Notes under the pieces: model-generated | What the model saw: only the letters and a program-made list of their open reading frames with translations | Databases searched by the model: none | What the model was told of the DNA's origin: nothing | Part shown: piece by piece, positions 9,101-16,292 of the stretch | How the letters are laid out: each line of letters begins with the position of its first letter | How positions within the stretch are numbered: the stretch's first letter is position 1 | Program-made: the position numbers and the translations under genes | NCBI GenBank assembly: GCA_937927835.1 | Contig: CALGJS010000330.1 | Coordinates: forward strand, 1-38,573 | DNA: 38,573 nt | Reading direction: 5' to 3' | Source: an uncultured Saprospiraceae bacterium | GTDB taxonomy: Bacteria; Bacteroidota; Bacteroidia; Chitinophagales; Saprospiraceae

Positions 9101-10360
9101 AGGTCTTATCAATTTAAAGGAATAATCACCAATCAGTGTGGCGCAGTTTTAGGCGAAGCAAAAGTAAGTCTTAAGGGTTATCCAGGAAGTAAAAGAACCG
9201 CAAAGGATGGAACTGTGAACATTGGGTTTACTCCTCCTGCTAATAAAGATAAGGTAACCGTTGTGATTTCCAATGCTGGCTATCATACAGAAACTCTAGA
9301 GATTAAACTCAACAAGCTCAAAACGACCCAAATGATTCCGTTATCAAGATCAAAGATCACGGTCCTTGTAACCAATCCAAATAACAAAAGACTAAGCGGT
9401 GTTAGGTTGCGTTTAGGTAGCAATAAATCTGGAACCACAGACGATAATGGTGCGTACATTTTTAACTTAAAGAAAGGAGAAAATTGTCGTCAAGATTTAA
9501 CCGCAATCCGAAATGGATATGAGAGCTTTTCCGATGTTGTTAATCTTAGAAATGGAAGGATTTCAATCAAATTGAACGGAAAAAAACTTACGAAATATGA
9601 ATTCCAAGGAACGATCATTAATCAATGTGGAAAATCAATAGCAGAAGCAAGTGTTCAGATCAAGGACCATTCGCAAGCCAGAAGAACTTCTAAAGATGGA
9701 AAGATCTCCATCTCTTTTACTACCTCAAAAGACAAGGTCGATATTATTGTTAAAAAAAGTGGTTTTCATCGTGAAATAAAGACTATAAGCATTAGTGAAA
9801 TAATGCAACCACACCAGATAAAGATATCAAAGAGTAGCGCGACTATTCTAGTGACCGAATCAAAACCCAATTCAAAGAAAATCATTGGTGCATCAATTTA
9901 TGTTAATAATGTTAAAAAGGGAATCACCAATGAGCAAGGAGAATGTACAATCGCATTAATCAAAAATTCGGGTTGTCCTCAACAACTAAAAATCACTAAA
10001 AGAGGATATACAACCTATTCGAATTATGAAGATTTCACCAGTAATTTTAGAAAAATAAAACTAATTAATGAAAGAGAGGAGGCTAAACCAGATATTACTT
10101 TTGAGATAAATGTAATAGTAAAAAGTCAAGCACAGAATGAAAGAATTGCGGTTGATTATGCGGATGGCACTAAAAAGGTATCCTTCAAAAATATAAAAGC
10201 AGGTCTTTACAGGTTCACTTTAAAGCGATCAGTAGACCCAAAACTCTATGATTATATTGACAAAGGTGGAAAATTAAGAGCAAGAATTTTAAATAACATT
10301 AGATTTACAAGGTCTCAAAATTTAAGCAAAAGTAATCCAAAGGTATTATTTAGATATTAA
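6155..10360 (+). CDS. Large three-TM membrane protein with five tandem pairs of carboxypeptidase-regulatory-like domains
   Basis: 1401 residues from a TTG start; no in-frame ATG exists before codon 99, and in-frame TTGs at 6194 and 6212 are alternatives. Two membrane helices (about 22-62) precede a 390-residue region. Its parts FCTDGLRLID, ILLTNRPALSWSYEEELL, LDWDLTLKIG (after W292) and LSRLGWFRVGEMP (around W335) recall, from memory, the cytoplasmic region of large Bacteroidota conflict-system proteins. A third helix (about 458-478) leads to five units of about 163 residues (485-1325). Each unit has two Ig-like carboxypeptidase-regulatory folds, with GATV.., DGxF/NG and 'GY/GF' turns. Units 2-5 each carry one cysteine in the first fold (C670, C832, C995, C1158) and one in the second (C785, C950, C1111, C1274); unit 1 has neither. 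Predicted topology: N-terminal region cytoplasmic, repeats extracytoplasmic. Probably works with the CHAT protein. Confidence 0.8.
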   Translation: MKPNTSYQENYKTLPIATKLAYWPFLIGPILLIAGLCFLFIDSYFKTVIIASSLILVGSYEAFRRFRLKEIKKQRYTIQKPYAWQINAPEHRQHADFEMLKRQLIELQNTTNKSILFIIERVTPEDHQAHLYESIFQDLKKENIVVERFFQRGENELFWTEGYPDEISAEELTMKYGSWLPIFCTDGLRLIDANIESLSDAVFPFYAWKQPILLTNRPALSWSYEEELLSVIFTIISFNLPGVDAISKLIGRPSGLYQFHLPNEKPELIIKDDEQEIPQKLEAHFGKSLTRWIAATALCSKLDWDLTLKIGKYLSKNHDTPTDHTQLRQLSRLGWFRVGEMPEQVRKQLIEYLPISLQNEIRRLVVQAMEASAPPQPSHAHNSYRMELVSHKLLIPDFPQKNLKEEFFELKSMGYLEEVGASEIVNLDTGTFHKFLPPLLAERLYNNGNAMLGWNMKMFLPLIFLITSASAMVMDLIVDQRGPKSPTTSQLSGNIQGLFGNKVEGATVVSEFDMTTTDYNGDFKLDTPSDFDGQAFNVITKKEGYFNQSQTIEPNQGKPAITLLPTTVEIKVIDQNYRTRKINDAIVTLLTNASSDNSVLTKNGIATLPLKNKYDPADEFNVFIEKEGFKGESKTFQYKDKNKLVYLKEEIITNVPDPDISIRGRVTNQCNNPVEKVRVKVAGYPSVRTGRDGFFNLKIPNTNNTEELNFKLSKEDYYSYSNSYTSDQLGSTLTFKLIPKTIKIKVLDKDNKVIKGVKVKLNNTTSRTSNSNGTCIFPLEKDTRCRISIQIDHNGYHPIKEAFDLDEKTIVVNLDKKDTPVCKFIGQVQDNCNKPVKGATIKFAGSSTKAISSANGKATTNLRCNSIGNRFEISISKPGFHTEKKLISKNQLKQSQNVKLSRSNIKVKILHAVNKREIGGATVSLKDGAIGKMIPNGQYYNVPIKKGIGCQQTLIVDHKAYEPFSKRIDLGKENLTIELTPKRSYQFKGIITNQCGAVLGEAKVSLKGYPGSKRTAKDGTVNIGFTPPANKDKVTVVISNAGYHTETLEIKLNKLKTTQMIPLSRSKITVLVTNPNNKRLSGVRLRLGSNKSGTTDDNGAYIFNLKKGENCRQDLTAIRNGYESFSDVVNLRNGRISIKLNGKKLTKYEFQGTIINQCGKSIAEASVQIKDHSQARRTSKDGKISISFTTSKDKVDIIVKKSGFHREIKTISISEIMQPHQIKISKSSATILVTESKPNSKKIIGASIYVNNVKKGITNEQGECTIALIKNSGCPQQLKITKRGYTTYSNYEDFTSNFRKIKLINEREEAKPDITFEINVIVKSQAQNERIAVDYADGTKKVSFKNIKAGLYRFTLKRSVDPKLYDYIDKGGKLRARILNNIRFTRSQNLSKSNPKVLFRY

Positions 10361-10389
10361 TAATACCAACCCATTTTTCTTCTTTTAAA

Positions 10390-10418
10390 ATGCTGGAACA
10401 CTCGTTCTGGCATTTTTT
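10390..10418 (+). terminator. Rho-independent terminator after the large membrane-protein gene
   Basis: A 10-bp stem, ATGCTGGAAC (10390-10399) with GTTCTGGCAT (10404-10413), loop ACTC and two G-T wobble pairs, ends in a run of six T. It begins 30 bp after the stop codon at 10360 and has A residues on its left, so it may work in both directions. Confidence 0.8.
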
Positions 10419-10420
10419 AA

Positions 10421-10671
10421 ATGCTTTTCCTTACGCTGATTATTAGTGGTGCCGGATTCACTTTTGGTCAGGCATAAACCACTGCTATTTCAAAACAAGC
10501 TTCTTCAAAACTCTCGATAGGAATAAAAGGTGGTTATGATTATCCTTTGGAGGTGTAGACTTTGCTTACAAAGAAGTAAATCAAAATGTTAGCGGAGTTT
10601 GCGATGAATTCTTTTGGGCAACTGGAAATTATATGGAGGCTAGAAATTCCTCTTTAAAATTCTTCATTGAT
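10421..10671 (+). pseudogene. Decayed 5' fragment of an outer-membrane/porin-like protein gene
   Basis: From the ATG at 10421 the frame encodes a signal peptide (LTLIISGAGFTFGQ) and then stops at TAA (10475-10477), where CAA (Gln) would continue AQTTAISKQASSKLSIGIKGG. A typical beta-barrel first strand follows (LSIGIKGGYDYP). The frame is lost once more near 10542, where one base is missing: the +1 frame continues FGGVDFAYKEVNQNVSGV and then CDEFFWATGNYMEARNSS. Homology-like text stops at about 10671, where the convergent TonB receptor gene ends. So I see one nonsense change, one frameshift and 3' truncation. The gene starts directly behind a terminator and is probably silent. The rest of the gene is not in this window. 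Confidence 0.65.
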
Positions 10672-13071
10672 TTAGCGGCGTCTACGTCTTCCGGAAAATT
10701 CCATTGCTTCTCCTTTTCCAAAACCATAACTAAATCCAAGGGCAATAAACCGGCCTCGAATTCCATAATCATAAGAATAGAATTTTAACGCTGGTCGATC
10801 AGCGACTCTTTCACGAAAACGGGAAGCAAAAACATCTCGGACACTTAAACTAATCACGCCTTTTTTCTTAAATAATTTTTTACGGATTCCAAAGTCTGCA
10901 AATAAATTGGCGGAGTTAAAACCTTGAACCGTTTCCACCTTAGAACGATATTGACCAGTTACTTCAAAATCAACTCCAGCGGGCAACTTAAATTTTCCAG
11001 TTAATTTCGCACTCAATTGATCACTATCAAAATCAAAATTTCTTTCTTGAAATTCTCCATCTCGAGAAAAATAATTATAATTTAAATCACCCGTAAAAGA
11101 GATTTTTTTGTTGATTAAATACTTTAAATTTAACTCTACCCCAGTTGCATTATTGGTTCCCAAGTTGAATGGTTGAGAAATTCTAGAATTGTCATTCACA
11201 ATAGAAATATATTCAACAACCTGTTGCGTATAACGGTGATAAACGCCAAAATTAGCTGTCAATTTTCCCAATAAATAAATACTAGTAATTTCATAAGAAT
11301 CCGTATACTCTGGCAATAAATCTGGGTTACCTTTTCTAATGTTTGCCGGATTTCTAGGGTTAAAAAATGGATTTAAACTCCATAATCTTGGACGAGAAAC
11401 ACGACGAGAATATCCTGCTTGTAAAGAAATCTTTTCATTGATTTTATAAGAGGTATGCAGCGTAGGAAAGAGGTCCGTAAAGTTTTGTGGATCTTTTTGA
11501 TTCGTAGAAACCAATTCGGTTACCAAGTCCGTATTCTCTACACGCAATCCTAATTTCAAGCCCCATTTTGGTCCTTCGTACGCTCCGGTTGCATAGACAC
11601 CTAGAACATTTTGATTATACTCAAAAACATCTGTAAGCAACGGATCTTTCAACCAAATTCCATCTGTAAAATCAGACACTTCAAAATCATTACTCACTTC
11701 ATTTAGGACATATTGCAAACCCGTTTCCACCGTAAATCCATTTGCGAAAGGCTTGTTATAATCTAATTTGAAGGTTGTTTTTAAATCTTTAAAATCTGTC
11801 CGTGTTCGTTGTTCGCTATCAGGTCTGTCACCAAAAAGTGTTCGATTAAAAAACTCAGAAGATTGATCCTTGGCAAATAAACTACCCAAGGCACTAATAA
11901 TTAAAGTATGTTCTTTATGGTCTTTAAAATCTTTTTTATACTGTAACTCATACTGATATTTAGGATTGGTCGCTTCGGTCACCTCAGACCGATTCCACTG
12001 AGCAAGATCCTGACCGTTTGCGTCCTGAAAAATAAAATCTGTACTAGAAGGTTGATCCTCCACTTCATAAGCAAAACTTCCTGATAAGGTAATTACATTA
12101 CGCTTATTGATATGATAATCTGTTCCTAAAATGACATTATAAAACAACTCATTACGATCTTCAAAACCAGTTGACCTAGTCGAGGTATTGAAAAATTCTA
12201 AATTTTCTTCATCCAAATTTCGATTGATATTTTCTGTATCTCGTGGACTAACGCGATATCCTACACCTAATTGGCTAAAGAGATTAAATTTTTCAGTTCG
12301 ACGATTTAGGCTTAAACCAAAACTATGATTATGAGGAACACCAGTATTGATGGTAAAGGAACCATTCATCCCTTTTCGTTCTTCTTTTTTTAATACAATA
12401 TTGATAATTCCACTGGTCCCTTCTGCTTCGTATTTCGCGGATGGATTGGTGATCACTTCTACGCTTTCAATCATGTCGGCAGTGATGGTTCCTAATGCGC
12501 CTCCTTGTTCATTGGCGATTACCGATGGTTTTCCATTGATCAGAATCTGGACGCCTTGGCTTCCACGTAAACTGATAGCTCCTTCAATATCCACATTCAC
12601 AGATGGAACATTATTTAGTACTTCCAACGCACTGGCTCCCGTGGAACTCAAATCTTTTCCTACATTAAAAACCCTTTTATCTAATTTGAATTCGGTCTGT
12701 GAACGTTCGGCTCGAACTTCTACTTCGTCTAACATTTCGCTGTCTTCAGAAAGGGAAATTGTTCCTAGATCTACTTTCCGCTCTTTGATGGAAAATTCGG
12801 TTATTTTTTTAGCAGCATAGCCAATAAAAGTAATTTCAATATAAAAGTCCTTCCGCTTCGCCATTACGCTAAACATGCCAGTCTCATCAGTAGTTGTTCC
12901 AGCGATAGGTGTTCCGGTTGCCTTATCAGCTATCATAACGGTAGCAAATTCGACAGGCTGGTTATTTCCTGCTGTGACCTGTCCAATTATTTGAATACCC
13001 TTGGGTTGAGCAAATAAAGTGAGAGAAAAGCAATTCAAGAGTAAAAAGAGTAGAAAATTTTTCATTATCAA
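10672..13071 (-). CDS. TonB-dependent receptor-like outer-membrane beta-barrel protein
   Basis: 799 residues. Signal peptide 1-22 (ending LFAQ). A carboxypeptidase-regulatory-like domain spans about 26-105 (IIGQVTAGNNQPVEFATV, then TTTDETGMFSV, FIGYAAK). The plug follows (about 115-240), with ALEVLNNVPSVNVD and LRGSQGVQILINGKPSV, and then a large barrel with alternating aromatic strands and RRVSRPRLWSLNPFFNPRNP. This is the Bacteroidota 'outer membrane beta-barrel family' related to TonB receptors; the ligand cannot be read from the sequence. The C-terminus ends in GRRRRR rather than the usual aromatic residue. The next ATG is only two codons in. It faces away from the LytS/LytTR pair, 329 bp apart, which may regulate it. 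Confidence 0.93.
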   Translation of the reverse strand: MIMKNFLLFLLLNCFSLTLFAQPKGIQIIGQVTAGNNQPVEFATVMIADKATGTPIAGTTTDETGMFSVMAKRKDFYIEITFIGYAAKKITEFSIKERKVDLGTISLSEDSEMLDEVEVRAERSQTEFKLDKRVFNVGKDLSSTGASALEVLNNVPSVNVDIEGAISLRGSQGVQILINGKPSVIANEQGGALGTITADMIESVEVITNPSAKYEAEGTSGIINIVLKKEERKGMNGSFTINTGVPHNHSFGLSLNRRTEKFNLFSQLGVGYRVSPRDTENINRNLDEENLEFFNTSTRSTGFEDRNELFYNVILGTDYHINKRNVITLSGSFAYEVEDQPSSTDFIFQDANGQDLAQWNRSEVTEATNPKYQYELQYKKDFKDHKEHTLIISALGSLFAKDQSSEFFNRTLFGDRPDSEQRTRTDFKDLKTTFKLDYNKPFANGFTVETGLQYVLNEVSNDFEVSDFTDGIWLKDPLLTDVFEYNQNVLGVYATGAYEGPKWGLKLGLRVENTDLVTELVSTNQKDPQNFTDLFPTLHTSYKINEKISLQAGYSRRVSRPRLWSLNPFFNPRNPANIRKGNPDLLPEYTDSYEITSIYLLGKLTANFGVYHRYTQQVVEYISIVNDNSRISQPFNLGTNNATGVELNLKYLINKKISFTGDLNYNYFSRDGEFQERNFDFDSDQLSAKLTGKFKLPAGVDFEVTGQYRSKVETVQGFNSANLFADFGIRKKLFKKKGVISLSVRDVFASRFRERVADRPALKFYSYDYGIRGRFIALGFSYGFGKGEAMEFSGRRRRR

Positions 13072-13400
13072 TAATTGTGAATCAATTTTTTAATACAACT
13101 TCCATATACTAATAATACGGTAACTTTTAGAAAAATAGATATAGGGCCTATTTTTTACTGGTTGGCCTTTTTAGATTATCAAACAGAAATTAAAAAGTTA
13201 CCGCACCACTAATACACAAAATTACACCATATTTAAGCTCCAAACCTAAATAATCGGTCAACGACCATATAAACAGGATAACCGAAACATAAAGCGCTCA
13301 AAAGAATTGGTCAAACAGCTGAAGGAGTAATTCAGTCGTTGATCGAAAAATATGCTATTAATAAGAAAAACCCATTAACTTTGAACAAAGGTTAAACTAT
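13072..13400. promoter_or_regulatory. Divergent intergenic region between TonB receptor and LytS-type kinase
   Basis: 329 bp with no gene. It contains an 11-bp inverted repeat, CGGTAACTTTT (13118-13128) and AAAAGTTACCG (13193-13203), enclosing a small palindrome ATAGG-G-CCTAT, and a perfect TAnnTTTG-type -7 box (13376-13383) upstream of the kinase gene. Confidence 0.5.
13376..13383 (+). promoter_or_regulatory. Candidate Bacteroidota -7 promoter element
   Basis: TAACTTTG matches TAnnTTTG, 17 bp before the ATG at 13401. It implies a leader of about 10 nt. No convincing TTTG was found at the -33 position, so confidence is modest. Confidence 0.35.
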
Positions 13401-14417
13401 ATGAATAAACCATCATTTAGATTTTCAAAGGAACACGGTTTTTTAGCCTTGTTGTCCTTCATTTTATTCCTAGCCACTGTCTTTGACAAAAAGGCTCCCT
13501 CCTTGGCATTATCAGATTTTTGTTTTTTCTTGAACTATATAATAATCGCCTTACTTATTAGCTACCTCTACATTCCTAAATTTTTATACAAAAAAAAATA
13601 CCTACATTTTATTATTGCCCTATTACTCACCCTTGGCATTGGGCTTTATTTCGAAGAATTTATTTTAGAAAAGATATTTTTCGCAGACTCTAGAGGTAAA
13701 ACTTTTTTAGGGGTTATTCCTACGCTTTTTGATATTATTCCAGTAATCTCCATTTTTGTTGGGTTTAAACTTGGATGGGATGCGCAGGTTAAACAATCTG
13801 AAGTAGAACAATTGAACACCAAAATAGCCGAAAGCCAATTAGAATTTTTACAATCTCAAATCAATCCTCATTTTTTATTTAATAATTTAAATAACTTGTA
13901 TGCCTATACTTTAGAAAATTCTCCTAAAGCGCCAAAAATAATCCTTGGGCTATCGGGATTGTTGCGGTATATGTTATATGATTGTAAAGAGCGAATGGTA
14001 TTATTAGAAAAAGAAGTGAAATACTTAACCGACTTCATTCATCTAAATGAGTTACAACTTGAAGAAAAGGGAACGGTTGAATTTAATATCTCAGGAAATC
14101 TAAATGAACATCGAGTAGCTCCTTTATTATTTTTAGTATTTGTAGAAAACAGTTTTAAACATAGTTTGTCTAGTATGACAGAAAATATTTTGATTAAAAT
14201 TGACCTAAAAATTTTGGATAATAAATTGTACTTTTCCTGCTTAAATAATTTTTCTGAACAAACAAATACTGAAAAATTATCTCATGGTATTGGCTTAGAA
14301 AACGTACAAAACCGATTAGATTTATTGTATCCAAACGCCCATACTTTATCTATTCGAACTAATAATAATCAATACAGGGTTAACCTTATTTTAGAATTGA
14401 ATCCTAAAGAAAAATGA
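13401..14417 (+). CDS. LytS/YehU-type sensor histidine kinase
   Basis: 338 residues. Four predicted membrane helices (about 13-31, 40-58, 67-87, 106-127) are followed by a short coiled-coil linker and the His_kinase domain with LQSQINPHFLFNNLNNLYAY, where H157 is the phospho-acceptor. The C-terminal ATPase region is compact (FVENSFKHSLS as N-box, HGIGLENVQNRLDLLYP as G2 box). No extracellular sensor domain is present; sensing would be through the membrane segment. Its last four bases overlap the start of the LytTR regulator (ATGA), indicating translational coupling and a two-component pair. Confidence 0.95.
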   Translation: MNKPSFRFSKEHGFLALLSFILFLATVFDKKAPSLALSDFCFFLNYIIIALLISYLYIPKFLYKKKYLHFIIALLLTLGIGLYFEEFILEKIFFADSRGKTFLGVIPTLFDIIPVISIFVGFKLGWDAQVKQSEVEQLNTKIAESQLEFLQSQINPHFLFNNLNNLYAYTLENSPKAPKIILGLSGLLRYMLYDCKERMVLLEKEVKYLTDFIHLNELQLEEKGTVEFNISGNLNEHRVAPLLFLVFVENSFKHSLSSMTENILIKIDLKILDNKLYFSCLNNFSEQTNTEKLSHGIGLENVQNRLDLLYPNAHTLSIRTNNNQYRVNLILELNPKEK

Positions 14418-15118
14418 CGCGTTGTATCATAATCGAAGACCAATCTCCTGCCCAAAGAATTCTAAGCACCTATATTAGTGATGTTTCTCAATTACAATTG
14501 GTAGAAACTTTCGGTGACGCACTTGCTGCTTTAGAGTTTTTAAAAACCAATCCAATAGATCTGGTATTTTTAGATATTCATTTACCCAAGTTATCTGGAA
14601 TGGCCTTTTTAAAATTGTTGAGCCCTCGTCCAAAAATAATTTTCACAACCGCCTTTACTGAATATGCTATAGATGGATACGAATTAGATGCGGTTGATTA
14701 CTTATTAAAACCTTTTTCATTCGAACGTTTTTACAAAGCTGTTTCTAAAATAATTTTCCCCGATACTTCTAAAATTTCAGAACCCAATATTGCTGTTGAG
14801 AAAAATGATTTTATTTTTATTAAAACTGGGAATGATTTTTTAAAATTAGAAATTGCAGCCATCCAATTTATCAAGTCCCTAGGAGATTATACTCAAATTT
14901 TTACGACCAGTGGCAAACACCTTGTTTCCTACCCATTGAAATATTGGTCTGAAAACCTACCAACCAAATATTTCTGTCAAATTCATAAATCTTCGGTAGT
15001 CAATATCCGACATGTTGAAAAGGTATCAGGGAACCAGCTTTTTATCCAACAAGAAACTTTAACTATCGGTAGAACTTATAAAGAAACCTTTTTTAGAGAC
15101 TACTTAGAATCTTTTTAA
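14414..15118 (+). CDS. LytTR-family response regulator
   Basis: 234 residues. The receiver domain (about 1-120) has the acidic residues IIEDQS, phospho-acceptor D54 in LVFLDIHLPK and the lysine in YLLKPFSFERF. The LytTR DNA-binding domain (about 135-230) shows FIFIKTGNDFLKLE, IQFIKSLGDYTQIF, FCQIHKSSVVNIRHVEKV and LTIGRTYKE. It is the cognate regulator of the kinase whose stop codon it overlaps by four bases. LytTR proteins bind paired short sites; the nearest plausible target is the divergent promoter region at 13072-13400. Confidence 0.95.
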   Translation: MTRCIIIEDQSPAQRILSTYISDVSQLQLVETFGDALAALEFLKTNPIDLVFLDIHLPKLSGMAFLKLLSPRPKIIFTTAFTEYAIDGYELDAVDYLLKPFSFERFYKAVSKIIFPDTSKISEPNIAVEKNDFIFIKTGNDFLKLEIAAIQFIKSLGDYTQIFTTSGKHLVSYPLKYWSENLPTKYFCQIHKSSVVNIRHVEKVSGNQLFIQQETLTIGRTYKETFFRDYLESF

Positions 15119-15191
15119 GAAAACATTTTCATCTTTTCCGTGTTCTATTCTAATATTTAGAATCTCTAATTTTAAAAGAATAATTTCGCAT

Positions 15192-16115
15192 ATGAAAAGT
15201 ATTTTTGCATTCCTCTTGTGTATCTTCTCCCTCGCTTGCCAAACATCTGATTCCCAAAAAATCAATAGTCCTAACCAAGGATTTCCATTACAAACGGTAC
15301 AAACCAATACGGAATTCAACGATTATTGGTATGCCGGAAAAGCAGAAATTACCAGTTACGATTTGGAGCAATCTCGCTACGGTGAAATTCATCAGGGAAA
15401 GGCTGCTTTTATTTTTGTTACGGAACCTTTTTCAAAAAACAAACAAGTAAAACTAGATTACCCAGATGCTAAATCAAAAGACAATGTCTCTGTTTTAAAA
15501 ATGAATGCCACTAGAAAATTCAACACAGGCATCTATCCATACTCTACAATGCAATCCGTTTTTACGCCCATCAAATTCAAAGATCATCCGAACACCTTAA
15601 AAATTGCCACCAGTTCTCAAGAATGGTGTGGACATACTTTTGAACAGCTAAATTTAAAGAAGACGCATTACGATCATCAACTATTTTCTTATTTTGAATC
15701 AGAAGGTGACGCCACCAATAAACTCGACAAAGCTTGGCTAGAAGATGAATTATTTAATCGAATTAGAATTCAACCAAGTGCACTTCCTACCGGAGAAATA
15801 AAGATAATTCCTAGTACAATCTTTTCTCGTTTTCGACACATTGACTTAAAAGTAGAAAACGCCAACGCGACTTTAGAGAAAGGAAAAACAGAAGGGCAAA
15901 TGCGCTACCAAATCAACTACCCTAGTTTAGGTAGAACGCTCTCAATTTATTTCCAAAAAGAATTTCCATATGTCATTGAATCTTGGGAAGAAGCCTTTGC
16001 GAATAGTCCAAATTTAGTAACAAAAGCCTCTAGAATAAAAACGATTAAACTAGATTATTGGTCTAAGAATGGAACGGTCGATGTGAAGTATCGAAAGGAA
16101 CTTGGATTGGAATAG
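15192..16115 (+). CDS. Lipoprotein of a conserved Bacteroidota family, function unknown
   Basis: 307 residues with a lipoprotein signal peptide: hydrophobic core FAFLLCIF and lipobox FSLAC with C16 as the lipidated residue. The mature protein contains DYWYAGKAEITSYDLEQSRYG near the N-terminus, and QEWCGHTFEQLN in the middle. I recall proteins of this type being labelled 'septum formation inhibitor Maf' in some annotations, but no Maf nucleotide-pyrophosphatase motif is visible and I do not support that name. It follows the LytTR gene by 73 bp on the same strand, so read-through is possible. Probably outer-membrane or periplasm facing. Confidence 0.8.
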   Translation: MKSIFAFLLCIFSLACQTSDSQKINSPNQGFPLQTVQTNTEFNDYWYAGKAEITSYDLEQSRYGEIHQGKAAFIFVTEPFSKNKQVKLDYPDAKSKDNVSVLKMNATRKFNTGIYPYSTMQSVFTPIKFKDHPNTLKIATSSQEWCGHTFEQLNLKKTHYDHQLFSYFESEGDATNKLDKAWLEDELFNRIRIQPSALPTGEIKIIPSTIFSRFRHIDLKVENANATLEKGKTEGQMRYQINYPSLGRTLSIYFQKEFPYVIESWEEAFANSPNLVTKASRIKTIKLDYWSKNGTVDVKYRKELGLE

Positions 16116-16123
16116 TTGAGATG

Positions 16124-16201
16124 GCTTCTTGCTTCTTGCTTCTTGCTTCTTGCGACCTCAAAGCAACCGTAAAGTAATCGCTATTGAAGACGGCAAGAAG
16201 C
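16124..16201. repeat. Four 7-bp tandem repeats plus complementary arm
   Basis: GCTTCTT occurs four times in a row at 16124-16151. GCAAGAAGC at 16193-16201 can pair with GCTTCTTGC (16145-16153) or with slipped registers of the same array. It lies between two convergent genes (stops at 16115 and 16293) and may act as a terminator. Confidence 0.6.
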
Positions 16202-16292
16202 AAATGGCAAATGGCAAAAAGCAAAAAATCATTCCGACATAAAAAGAAAAAATTCGATTGGTTAATTAATCTATTTTCAAGTCCTGAACAAC

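Noticed and set aside
12347-12820. 157-codon plus-strand reading frame
   Set aside because: It lies entirely antisense to the TonB receptor plug region, whose motifs are unmistakable; no coding features of its own.
15181-15188. TAATTTCG as a promoter -7 box for the lipoprotein gene
   Set aside because: One mismatch to TAnnTTTG and it ends only 3 bp before the ATG, which would leave almost no leader.
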